Source: Planctomycetota bacterium
GTDB lineage: Bacteria > Planctomycetota > UBA8108 > UBA1146 > JAJFFE01
Assembly: GCA_020425835.1 (NCBI GenBank)
Contig: JAGQRC010000178.1
Location: 1-7,104, forward strand
Direction: 5' to 3'
Length of the DNA stretch: 7,104 nt
The notes under the pieces were generated by a model that was not told the origin of the DNA, ran no database searches, and saw only the letters and a program-made list of their open reading frames with translations. A program made the position numbers and the translations under genes. Shown one piece after another: positions 1 to 6,165 of the stretch; position 1 is the stretch's first letter, and each line of letters opens with the position of its first letter.

Positions 1-1490
1 TCACCGCCGCCGACTGCAATGCCAATGGCGTCGTCGACGCGGCGGAGTCGTTCCGCGGCCAGGTCCTGTTCGACGTCCCCCGAACGATCTTCGCGCTCGC
101 CACCGCGGACTTCGATGGCGACGGGCTCCTCGACCACGTCTTCGGCACGCTCGACCTCACCGCGCCGGGTGGACCCTCGACCCTGGTACTCCGACGCGCG
201 ACGCCGACCGGCTTCGCGCCGCCGGTCGACATCCCCGTCCCGGGGCAATCGGGCTACCGCAGTCTCGGCGTCGGCGACTTCGACGGGGACGGTGCGATCG
301 ATCTGGTGGCCGGACTGCGCCTCGGGTCGAGCTCGAACGATGCCTCGGTGCAGCTGCTGTGGGGCGCCGGCGACGGGACCTTCACGCTCGACCCCTCACC
401 GTTCCCGTTCGCCGATCCGCAGGAGATCGCAGTGCGCGACTTCGACTCCGACGGCGATCTCGACTTCGCCGTCCTCAGTCCAGCATGGAGCAGCGTCACG
501 GTCGGGGTCTACCTCAACGACGGCGCAGGCGCATTCACCCCGACCATCCTCGTCGAGCCGAACGAGCCGGACGACTTCGCGGTCGGCGACCTCGATGAAG
601 ACGGGTTCGTCGACATCCTCCTCCTCGACCGCCCGAACGACCAACTCCGGGTGCTGCTCGGTCAACCCGGCGGAAGCTTCTCCGGTCCGTTCACCCATCC
701 CGGGATCGAGAACAACGACGGGGTCACGGTGATCGACGTCGACCGCGACGGGCACCTGGATGTCGTCTGCGGTCAGACGCCGAGCGAGCAGGACACGGTC
801 TCCTACGACCTCTGCGTGTGGCTCGGCGACGGCGCCGGCGGGCTCTCCGCACCGCAGGCGATCCCGTCCTCGATCCGTGTCGACCGCACCGCGGCGGTCG
901 ACGTGAACGGCGACGGGGCCGAGGAGTTGATCGCCCTCGAGGGCTTCCGCACGGGTTGGACCATCGCGTCGACCGGGACGACCGGACTCACGGAGGTGCA
1001 CACGACTCGTTGGTCCCCGTCCACGTTGAGCTACCTCGGAACCGCCGACGCCGACGGCGATGGGCGGGACGAGCTCTACGCGTACCGACGTCCGGACGGC
1101 GCGCTCGTCCGTTGGCAGAGCGCGGTCGAAGACTGCAATCTGAACTTCGTCCCGGATGCGTGCGACCTCCTGCAGCCCGGTTTCGACAGCGACGGCGACG
1201 GCATCGTCGATGAGTGCTCGTCGACCTTTCGCCGCGGCGACGTCGATGGGGACACGATCGTCGACGTCGACGATGTCATCGCTCTCCTGGATGAGCTGTT
1301 CCTCGACGGACCAGTGACGCCGTGTCGGGACGCGGGAGACGCCAACGATGACGGCGAACGCGACGTCGCGGACGCGATCGCCATCATCTCCTACCTCTTC
1401 GTCGGCGGCGCGACGCTTCCGGATCCGACGAACTGCGGCGTGGACCCGACGGTGGATGGCCTGGACTGCGCGAGCCCGAGCTGTCCCTAG
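1..1490 (+). CDS. FG-GAP/VCBS beta-propeller protein with C-terminal dockerin-like repeats (5' end missing)
   Basis: The reading frame is open from codon position 3 to the TAG at 1488-1490, giving 495 visible residues; the true start lies before the window. Seven acidic FG-GAP/VCBS-type motifs are visible (such as DFDGDGLLD, DFDSDGDLDF, DVDRDGHLD), with their first Asp codons at 108, 276, 438, 588, 735, 900 and 1047. That is one every 49-56 residues, as expected for blades of a beta-propeller with calcium-binding loops. The propeller is framed by 'DCNANGVVD' (about 12-38) and 'DCNLNFVPDACD' (about 1132-1170), then 'DSDGDGIVDEC'. The C-terminus has two dockerin-like calcium loops (GDVDGDTIVDVDDVIALL and GDANDDGERDVADAIAII) and a Cys-containing tail. 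Such proteins are usually exported and act at the cell surface in adhesion or polymer binding. That role is inferred from the family; no enzymatic domain is visible. The gene ends convergently with the peptidase gene. Confidence 0.88.
   Translation, partial: TAADCNANGVVDAAESFRGQVLFDVPRTIFALATADFDGDGLLDHVFGTLDLTAPGGPSTLVLRRATPTGFAPPVDIPVPGQSGYRSLGVGDFDGDGAIDLVAGLRLGSSSNDASVQLLWGAGDGTFTLDPSPFPFADPQEIAVRDFDSDGDLDFAVLSPAWSSVTVGVYLNDGAGAFTPTILVEPNEPDDFAVGDLDEDGFVDILLLDRPNDQLRVLLGQPGGSFSGPFTHPGIENNDGVTVIDVDRDGHLDVVCGQTPSEQDTVSYDLCVWLGDGAGGLSAPQAIPSSIRVDRTAAVDVNGDGAEELIALEGFRTGWTIASTGTTGLTEVHTTRWSPSTLSYLGTADADGDGRDELYAYRRPDGALVRWQSAVEDCNLNFVPDACDLLQPGFDSDGDGIVDECSSTFRRGDVDGDTIVDVDDVIALLDELFLDGPVTPCRDAGDANDDGERDVADAIAIISYLFVGGATLPDPTNCGVDPTVDGLDCASPSCP
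108..1079 (+). repeat. Seven FG-GAP/VCBS protein repeats (propeller blades)
   Basis: Seven degenerate coding repeats of about 147-168 bp share the core D-x-D-x-D-G-x-x-[DE] preceded by a short hydrophobic strand. Successive spacings are 168, 162, 150, 147, 165 and 147 bp. Seven is the usual blade number of integrin-alpha-like propellers, although further repeats could lie upstream of the window. The repeats are conserved at protein level and not as near-identical DNA. Confidence 0.8.
1236..1415 (+). other. Pair of dockerin type I-like repeats
   Basis: Two segments of the pattern GD-x-[DN]-x-D-x-x-x-D-[VI]-x-D-[VA]-[IA]-x-[LI]-[LI]-x-x-[LF] encode paired calcium-binding loop-helix units. The first is GDVDGDTIVDVDDVIALLDE and the second GDANDDGERDVADAIAIISY, joined by a segment with 'TPCRDAGDAND'. 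Classical dockerins bind cohesins, but in planctomycete genomes such C-terminal pairs occur on many exported proteins without known cohesin partners. The tail that follows (FVGGATLP, then NCGVDPTVDGLDC) is of the kind usually seen after these repeats. Confidence 0.72.
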
Positions 1491-1506
1491 CAGTCCGTTG
1501 AAAACT

Positions 1507-1523
1507 GCTCTCGAGGCGAGAGT
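1507..1523. terminator. Hairpin in convergent spacer, possible bidirectional terminator
   Basis: CTCTCG, loop AGG, CGAGAG forms a perfect 6-bp stem, extended by a G-T pair. It sits 16 bases after the stop codon of the propeller gene. On the minus strand it is followed by CAGTTTTCAAC, a short T run; on the plus strand it is followed by a sequence poor in T. Location between convergent genes supports a terminator role, mainly for the minus-strand peptidase transcript, but the T tract is weak. Confidence 0.35.
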
Positions 1524-1599
1524 CCGAGATTTCAAGACCAGTGCTTCCGGCGAAACGCAGTCGTATTGGCGTTTTCGGGTTGAAGAACAGCTTTCGCGC

Positions 1600-1618
1600 G
1601 GAGAGCTCGAAGCTCCCC
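1600..1618. terminator. Second small hairpin near the peptidase stop codon
   Basis: GAGCT, loop CGA, AGCTC (1603-1615) is flanked by an A-C mismatch and two further G-C pairs, directly followed on the plus strand by a C run. It lies a few bases beyond the stop codon of the minus-strand peptidase gene. No T tract follows on either strand, so intrinsic termination is doubtful; it may only protect the 3' end of the transcript. Confidence 0.2.
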
Positions 1619-1622
1619 CCAC

Positions 1623-2840
1623 TCACTCGACGCCGAGTTTTCCCGTCGCGTAGTACGCCTTCATCTGCGATTCCAGCGCGTCCAACGTCAGTCCGTGGGC
1701 TTGGACGATCTCGGGCAGCGCGCGAAGTTCTCGACCGAGTCGCGGTCCGAGCGGACCGACGCTCGCGATGTAGTCGAAGAGGATCGAGCGACCCTCCGGG
1801 TGGACCTCCATCAGGAAGTGGGCGAAGGCCCACGCTTCCGAGTAGAACTCGCCGGTCAGCTCGGACTGAGGGTAGAGCACGAACTTCTCGAGCGGAATGT
1901 AGCCATCTCCTTCGCGGACCATCCGCTTGAAGGTGGCCAACCGAGTGCCATCCACGCGACCGACCTCGATCCGCTTGCCCTGCTGGGTCAGCTGCGCCGA
2001 TCCGAAGTACTCCGAGATCCCCTCCTCGAACCAGGCGGCGGCGCGAACGCGCAGCAGCTTGTCGTTGAGCTGGTGCGTCATCTCGTGGAGCATCGTTCCG
2101 AAGTCGTAGCCGCCGTCCCGGAAAAAGAAGCCCGCGCGCTCGCTCGGGATGTAGACCCCGGCGGTTCCCGACATCCGAATGCGCCGCGCGTACTCCTCGC
2201 GCGTGTTGAACAGCACGATGTCGATGCCCTCGCTCGGCGAGCGGAGGCCCAGGGCGTCGAACACGCGGCGGTACTCGCGAAGGTGGGAGACGTTGGCGTT
2301 GATCGCCTGGGTCAGCACGGACTTCGCGTTCTTGACGTCGACGTTCGTGAAGAAGCGAAGCGGGTCCACTTCGATGATCTGGAAGATCGGCGGGAGACGG
2401 AGCTCCTCGCGTCGTCCCTCTCCCCCTTGCTCCTGCAGTCGCTTCGCGTACTCGGGTGAGACCCATTCGCCCCGGATCTGCACGTAGCCCGCACTCTCGA
2501 GGAGCGCCTTCGCCTCCTTGCAGTCGGGGTCGATCTCGAGCGCGCGCGCCCCGTAGCTCGCCGCCGTGTCCGGGTACTCCGCACGAACCTGCTCTGCTTG
2601 GGCGAGGAGCTCCGCGATCCGCTTCTCCGCGACCTTGCGCAGCTCCTTCCGCGCACGCTTGTTGCGCGGCTGGACGAAGAGCGCCTTGCGATAGAGGTAC
2701 TCCGCCGTCGCGAGTTGCTCCGCCTCCTGCGCCTCGCGCGCCCGTTCGATGATCTCGGAGATGCCGGGCTCGGCTCGCGCGGTCGGGCTCCCGACGAGAG
2801 CTCCGAGCAACACGAGCAGACAGAGCACGAGCTTCCACAT
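1623..2840 (-). CDS. Secreted DUF1570-like zinc metallopeptidase (gluzincin fold) with TPR-like N-terminus
   Basis: The protein has 405 residues. It begins with a Sec signal peptide (MWKLVLCLLVLLG, then cleavage near SPTARA-EP, about residue 23). Residues 26-118 are helical and TPR-like, with 'AEYLYRKALFVQPRN' typical of a TPR unit. The catalytic region has HEMTH at 252-256, with the general base at E253, and WFEEGISEYF at 270-279. By analogy with WLNEGFA-type motifs, E273 is the likely third zinc ligand. 'YSEAWAFAHFL' at 333-343 is the usual downstream helix of peptidase-MA/DUF1570 proteins. All expected zinc-site residues are present, so activity is plausible; the substrate is unknown. The ATG at 2840 is chosen because GGAGG lies 8 bases upstream and the signal peptide starts there; an upstream extension to 2948 would bury the signal sequence. 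It follows the symporter gene on the same strand after 158 bp. Confidence 0.85.
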   Translation of the reverse strand: MWKLVLCLLVLLGALVGSPTARAEPGISEIIERAREAQEAEQLATAEYLYRKALFVQPRNKRARKELRKVAEKRIAELLAQAEQVRAEYPDTAASYGARALEIDPDCKEAKALLESAGYVQIRGEWVSPEYAKRLQEQGGEGRREELRLPPIFQIIEVDPLRFFTNVDVKNAKSVLTQAINANVSHLREYRRVFDALGLRSPSEGIDIVLFNTREEYARRIRMSGTAGVYIPSERAGFFFRDGGYDFGTMLHEMTHQLNDKLLRVRAAAWFEEGISEYFGSAQLTQQGKRIEVGRVDGTRLATFKRMVREGDGYIPLEKFVLYPQSELTGEFYSEAWAFAHFLMEVHPEGRSILFDYIASVGPLGPRLGRELRALPEIVQAHGLTLDALESQMKAYYATGKLGVE

Positions 2841-2848
2841 GGTCCAGA

Positions 2849-2853
2849 CCTCC
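2849..2853 (-). promoter_or_regulatory. Shine-Dalgarno site fixing the metallopeptidase start
   Basis: On the minus strand the sequence reads GGAGG, eight bases, ATG. This strong match decides for the ATG at 2840 over the longer open frame. Confidence 0.75.
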
Positions 2854-2998
2854 GGTTCGCTTCGGATAGTGGGGGCTCGTCGAAGACGGGCACGAGTCGG
2901 CCCCTCGACGGGCTGCTGACAGTGATAGACGAGAACGTACCCGCCCACCCACCGGGCGCAAGGAGAGAGTCCGATTCAGGGGTTCTCGCGTCTGCGAA

Positions 2999-4456
2999 TC
3001 AGGGCGCGGGGCCGGCGCCCGGTCGGCCGAACGGATCGTCGAAGCGCGTCCGGCTCGGCGGGGTCCATCGCGAGACCACGACGAGGAGCACGATCTCCAC
3101 CGAGAGACAGATCGCGACGGGAAGGACGCCGAACGTCGGAAGCTCCGGAAGGGGCAGCCACTCGCGAGGAACGTAGTATGCCGCCAGGAGCAGATGGGCG
3201 GTCACGCTCGCGATGATCACCGCTCGACCGGTGGACCTCGGCACGAAGAAGGCGGCGACGATGACCGGCACGATCAACGTGTAGCCGCTGAACGCGTACT
3301 TGGAGATCTGGAAGATCGCCTCGGGTCGCGCCAGCGCGATCGCGAAGGCGACCGCGGCGACGGCGACGACCGCAATGCGCCCGTAGTGCCGCGCGCTCGT
3401 CTCATCGCCGTGATGGAAGACGTCGACCGAGAGCAGCGTCGAGATCGTCAGGAGCTGTCCATCGAGACTCGACATGACGGCGGCGAGGATTGCGGCGAGG
3501 CCGATCGCCGCGAAGGCTTCGGGAAGAGCATCCGCGACGAGGAGCGGCAGGATCCGATCGGACTCCGGTCCCACGAGACCGGGATGGACCACCGCCCCCC
3601 AGACCCCGATCAGAGTGACCGGGACGAAGAGGAACATCAGCGCGATCGGATAGACCAGCGCCGTCCGACGCAACGCGGAGGGGTCGCGCGCCGCGAGGAG
3701 CCGCATGAACATGTGGGGAAACGCGATCACGCTCACCGGGCCCACGAGGAAGCTGGTCGCCCAGATCCCCGCCGGGAAGTTCCGCTCGAGGAGCTTCGGC
3801 TCCGTCTCGAGGAGCCTCTGGAACAGCGCCGTCGCCCCGCCGTTCTCGCGGGCGATCGCGATCGCCGCGAACGTCAGGAAGATGAGGAAGACGCTCGCCT
3901 GGAAGACGTTCGTCCACGCGGTGCCTCGCATGCCCCCGAGACTCGTGTAGGTCACGGTCACCACGGTGATCAACAGCGCCGCGGGTGCGTACGGGAGCTG
4001 ACCGTCGCTCAACTCGGCGATCGCGAGCCCTCCGCCCATGATGCCGATCACGATGTAGGGCACGGTGTAGAGGAGGAGCAGCGCGAGGAGCAGATAACCG
4101 ACGCCGGAGGACTGCCAGCGCGCCGCGAACATCTGGGTCGGGGTCAGGAATCCGTACTGCTTGCCGGTCTTCCAGATCGGATAGCCGAGCAGGACGAACA
4201 GCGCCGATCCCCAGAATGCCGCCGTCGCTCCGAAGAAGCCGAACACGCCGACACCCACGTGGTACGACCGGCCCGGCAGTCCCAGGAGCGCAAAGGCGGT
4301 GACGTTGGTCCCGAAGAGGGCCATGAAGAGGATGAAGGACCCGAAGCTCCGCCCGGCGAGGAAGTAGTCTTCGGCGCTCGCACTTCCTCGTCGCGAGCTG
4401 ACCGCTCCGATCACCAACAGGATCACCAGGTAGACCACGACGACGGCGAGGGTCAT
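2999..4456 (-). CDS. Sodium/solute symporter family (SSS, LeuT fold) transporter
   Basis: A 485-residue inner-membrane protein with about 13 hydrophobic segments, the normal size for the family. Characteristic motifs appear in order: AEDYFLAGRSFG (28-39) after the first helix, LLGLPGRSYHVGVG (57-70), TSLGGMRGTAWTNVFQA (171-187), FPHMFMRLLAARD (246-258) and AAVMSSLDGQLLTISTLLS (325-343). S329 and S330 align with the Ser pair of the Na2 sodium site in vSGLT, so sodium coupling is likely. Family members carry proline, pantothenate, monocarboxylates, sugars and other solutes; motifs alone do not give the substrate. The ATG at 4456 is chosen because GGAGG lies 8 bases upstream (4465-4469) and the first transmembrane helix begins at once. 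The start overlaps the stop of the small membrane gene by four bases (ATGA), implying translational coupling. The C-terminus is a short Pro/Arg-rich cytoplasmic tail. Confidence 0.9.
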   Translation of the reverse strand: MTLAVVVVYLVILLVIGAVSSRRGSASAEDYFLAGRSFGSFILFMALFGTNVTAFALLGLPGRSYHVGVGVFGFFGATAAFWGSALFVLLGYPIWKTGKQYGFLTPTQMFAARWQSSGVGYLLLALLLLYTVPYIVIGIMGGGLAIAELSDGQLPYAPAALLITVVTVTYTSLGGMRGTAWTNVFQASVFLIFLTFAAIAIARENGGATALFQRLLETEPKLLERNFPAGIWATSFLVGPVSVIAFPHMFMRLLAARDPSALRRTALVYPIALMFLFVPVTLIGVWGAVVHPGLVGPESDRILPLLVADALPEAFAAIGLAAILAAVMSSLDGQLLTISTLLSVDVFHHGDETSARHYGRIAVVAVAAVAFAIALARPEAIFQISKYAFSGYTLIVPVIVAAFFVPRSTGRAVIIASVTAHLLLAAYYVPREWLPLPELPTFGVLPVAICLSVEIVLLVVVSRWTPPSRTRFDDPFGRPGAGPAP

Positions 4457-4686
4457 GGGTCGCTCCTCCAGTAGAGGCGGAGGAGCAAATAGACGATGAC
4501 CGTGGCGACCGCGACGTAGCCGAGGTGGTAGGCGATCTCGGCGGGAAGCCACCCGAAGAGCGCGGTCCGAGCGTCGAACCAGGGACCGGTCCACACCTCC
4601 ACCTCACGCCGCGAGTGGAGGATCCCGAGGAGGACGAGCAGCGCTCCGGTGATGGTGACGGTCGTTCGAGGACGAGTCGCGTACAT
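4453..4686 (-). CDS. Small two-helix membrane protein, probable partner of the symporter (DUF3311/YhdT-like)
   Basis: A 77-residue protein with two hydrophobic segments, about 9-24 (VTITGALLVLLGILHS) and 51-70 (IAYHLGYVAVATVIVYLLLR), ending in a charged YWRSDP tail. Several SSS transporter subfamilies are encoded directly after a short two-helix protein of this size, such as YhdT before PanF in E. coli and DUF3311 proteins in other bacteria. The pattern here, a short loop with 'LFGWLPAEI' before the second helix, is similar, but I cannot assign a family with certainty. The four-base overlap with the symporter gene is the main support for a shared complex. The start is uncertain: an ATG at 4686 is preferred, but a TTG at 4695 would add three residues. 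No Shine-Dalgarno sequence is visible before either. Confidence 0.78.
   Translation of the reverse strand: MYATRPRTTVTITGALLVLLGILHSRREVEVWTGPWFDARTALFGWLPAEIAYHLGYVAVATVIVYLLLRLYWRSDP
4465..4469 (-). promoter_or_regulatory. Shine-Dalgarno site of the symporter gene, inside the preceding gene
   Basis: GGAGG on the minus strand stands 8 bases before the ATG at 4456 and lies within the last codons of the upstream small gene. Together with the ATGA overlap this is the usual layout for coupled translation of two subunits. Confidence 0.65.
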
Positions 4687-4694
4687 GGCGCGCA

Positions 4695-4700
4695 AGAATA
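4695..4700 (-). promoter_or_regulatory. Possible -10 element for the symporter operon, implying a leaderless or very short leader
   Basis: TATTCT on the minus strand matches four of six bases of TATAAT and is the only AT-rich hexamer near the start. It ends 8 bases before the ATG at 4686, which would put transcription initiation at or beside the start codon. That fits the lack of a ribosome binding site. The region at -35 (TGGTGT at 17-bp spacing) is a poor match, so this call is tentative. Confidence 0.25.
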
Positions 4701-4773
4701 GGGCAACCGACCGGGGGACACCAGATCCCAGGCCGGCCGCGGGAAGCTGCAGGAATCTGGCGACGTGGGGTCT

Positions 4774-4785
4774 GTCGAGCTCGAC
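4774..4785. promoter_or_regulatory. 12-bp perfect palindrome, possible operator (site 1)
   Basis: GTCGAGCTCGAC is a perfect palindrome in the spacer between divergent genes. With the palindrome at 4804-4817 it fits the shared pattern GYCGASSTCGRC, and the two centres are 31 bp apart, about three helical turns. It is a candidate site for a dimeric regulator acting on both genes. GC-rich DNA yields such palindromes by chance fairly often, so confidence is modest. Confidence 0.35.
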
Positions 4786-4803
4786 GTCGGAGTGGCAACA
4801 GCC

Positions 4804-4817
4804 CGCCGACGTCGGCG
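4804..4817. promoter_or_regulatory. 14-bp perfect palindrome, possible operator (site 2)
   Basis: CGCCGACGTCGGCG is a perfect palindrome whose central 12 bases match the same degenerate pattern as site 1. It lies about 115 bp upstream of the cyclodeaminase-like start and about 118 bp upstream of the small membrane gene, so it is almost midway between the two divergent genes. No regulator gene is present in the window. Confidence 0.35.
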
Positions 4818-4849
4818 ACCGGCAGCACCGGAGAATCGATCACCCGTTG

Positions 4850-4865
4850 TTGGAGGAAGCTCCAA
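4850..4865. promoter_or_regulatory. Inverted repeat upstream of the cyclodeaminase-like gene
   Basis: TTGGAG, loop GAAG, CTCCAA forms a perfect 6-bp stem and contains a Shine-Dalgarno-like GGAGG that is not placed before any good start codon. It could be a small operator or a leader hairpin. The rest of the 245-bp divergent spacer (4687-4931) shows no gene and no strong promoter for the plus-strand gene. Confidence 0.25.
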
Positions 4866-4931
4866 TCGCCGAGGCGCGTGCGGCGGACGCAGCGACTGGC
4901 GACACCTCTCGGGCCTCGGTACTCTCCGTCC

Positions 4932-6086
4932 ATGAACGCCGGACGACCGCGCCAGAACCGAGTCTCCGAGAGCTACCTGATGTACGTCGGCGGCTCCGTC
5001 CGCCGCGACTTTCGCGGTCACCCCATTCGCTACCTCTCGTCGTCGCACATCGCGAGCCTGGACATCGGCATGCGGGAGATCATTCCCATCATGCGAGACA
5101 TGTTCACGGCCAAGGGGCGGGGCGAGGTGACGATGACGCCCAAGGTCATGCTGCATCCGATCCCGGGCGAGGACAGCTACATCACTCCGATGCCGGCGAT
5201 CGTGGACATGCCCGGCAAGCGGATCGTCGGTATGAAGTTCTCTGCCGGCTATCCGCAGAACGTCGCCAGGGGGCTCCCCTACATCGACTCCGAGATCATC
5301 CTGAAGGACCCGGATACCGGTCGGACCTACGCGGTGCTGGGCGGGAACTGGATCACCGGAGCGCGGACCGGAGCGGCGACGGCTGTGGCCGCGGACCTCT
5401 TCGCGCGCAAGGGCGAGATCCGCGTCGGCGTGATCAGCGCCGGACTGCAGGCGCGCACCAACTTGATCGCCCTCGACGGCGTCCGCGACATCACCGAGGC
5501 GCGCGTCTTCGATCCGGATCATCGTAAGCGTTCCGAGTTCGTCACCCAGATGTCGGAGTTCCTCTCCTTCCCGATCACGCCGGTCGATGAGGTCGATGGC
5601 GCCGTGCGCGACTGCGACGTCGTGGTCACCGCGGCGCCGATCCGCAAGCAGCCCGGCCCGATCGAGCGCGACTGGTTGAAGCCGGGCGCGTTCGTCTCCG
5701 CGCTCGACTTCGACGCCTCTCTCTCGCGCGACGTGCTGAGACGACCTGGAGTGAAACTGATCACCGACGACGCGCCGCAACTCGACTCCAAGCGACACGA
5801 GGGCTTCTTCGCGAACACGCCCCCGATCGAGGTCGAAGTCGGGGACGTGCTGGCGGGCACCCGACGCTTGGACGCCGCACCCGATGACGTGGTGGTCTTC
5901 CTGAACCTCGGGATCGCGCCGAGCGACCTCGTCGTCGCCCAACTCGCGTTCGAGCGGGCCGAGCAGGCATCGATCGGCATCGAGCTGCGCCCTCTCGGCC
6001 GACCCAGCTGGGTCGCACGCGTCCTCGGTCTCCGGTTCGCGTTCCGACTGATGCGCGGACTCCGACGACTGATCGTCGGCGCGTAG
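4932..6086 (+). CDS. Ornithine cyclodeaminase/mu-crystallin family protein
   Basis: A 384-residue cytoplasmic protein. Family members use bound NAD(P) to deaminate or reduce amino acids and imines: ornithine cyclodeaminase, alanine dehydrogenase, ketimine reductase and related enzymes. Family features seen are MKFSAGYPQN (101-110) with likely catalytic K102, DPDTGRTYAVLGGNWITGARTGAA (126-149) with the conserved R145-T-G, the Rossmann segment VGVISAGLQAR (165-175), and ALDFDASLS (257-265), where D261 aligns with the catalytic Asp. Two points are atypical. The first Gly of the usual GxGxQA is Ser (S169), and the PGK normally after the catalytic Asp is absent. The exact reaction therefore cannot be assigned. 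The protein is longer than most (about 310-350), with an extra N-terminus and an Arg-rich C-terminus. The ATG at 4932 lacks a clear ribosome binding site; an ATG at 4980 has GAGAG 7 bases upstream and is a good alternative. It is divergent from the symporter pair. Confidence 0.85.
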   Translation: MNAGRPRQNRVSESYLMYVGGSVRRDFRGHPIRYLSSSHIASLDIGMREIIPIMRDMFTAKGRGEVTMTPKVMLHPIPGEDSYITPMPAIVDMPGKRIVGMKFSAGYPQNVARGLPYIDSEIILKDPDTGRTYAVLGGNWITGARTGAATAVAADLFARKGEIRVGVISAGLQARTNLIALDGVRDITEARVFDPDHRKRSEFVTQMSEFLSFPITPVDEVDGAVRDCDVVVTAAPIRKQPGPIERDWLKPGAFVSALDFDASLSRDVLRRPGVKLITDDAPQLDSKRHEGFFANTPPIEVEVGDVLAGTRRLDAAPDDVVVFLNLGIAPSDLVVAQLAFERAEQASIGIELRPLGRPSWVARVLGLRFAFRLMRGLRRLIVGA

Positions 6087-6092
6087 GAGGCG

Positions 6093-6121
6093 TTGTCACC
6101 GCGTGCGGCTGACGGTACAGT
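6093..6121 (+). promoter_or_regulatory. Sigma70-like promoter of the His-rich protein gene
   Basis: TTGTCA (6093-6098) and TACAGT (6116-6121) match five and four of six consensus bases and are separated by exactly 17 bp. Transcription would begin near 6128. It starts just after the stop codon of the cyclodeaminase-like gene, so the next gene is probably an independent unit. Confidence 0.45.
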
Positions 6122-6165
6122 CGCGGTCTCGTCAATGACCGGTGTTTCGCTTCAGTAGGGCCCAA

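Larger units (their letters stand above)
1491..1622. other. Convergent intergenic spacer, possible interspersed-repeat or IS-end fragment
   Basis: This 132-bp spacer separates the 3' ends of two convergent genes. Immediately after the TAG it begins CAGTCCGTTGAAAACTG. From memory, that string resembles termini of insertion sequences or dispersed repeats in GC-rich bacteria (read from the other side, TTTTCAACGGACTG). No matching inverted terminus, target duplication or transposase is visible, so it would be at most a fragment. The spacer also contains two hairpins, listed separately. I cannot confirm the repeat identity without a genome search. Confidence 0.3.

Noticed and set aside
396..1622. 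Long minus-strand open frame opposite the propeller gene
   Set aside because: It is an antisense shadow of GC-rich coding DNA: its translation is low-complexity Arg/Val/Asp-rich text without any domain, while the plus-strand frame shows seven clear repeats and two dockerin-like loops.
1384..2961. Minus-strand frame overlapping the metallopeptidase in another frame
   Set aside because: Its translation is Arg/Ser/Gly-rich with no domain. The competing frame has a signal peptide, HEMTH motif and Shine-Dalgarno site.
2841..2998. Promoter for the metallopeptidase gene
   Set aside because: No pair of -35 and -10 hexamers with acceptable match and spacing could be found; the gene might be read through from the symporter operon.
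3194..4474. Plus-strand open frame opposite the symporter
   Set aside because: Its composition is almost entirely Arg, Asp, Glu, His and Gly, typical of the complement of a hydrophobic GC-rich gene.
3402..5942. Very long minus-strand open frame of 846 codons
   Set aside because: It runs through the symporter in a different frame and antisense to the cyclodeaminase-like gene. No domain can be seen, and the real genes have clear family motifs.
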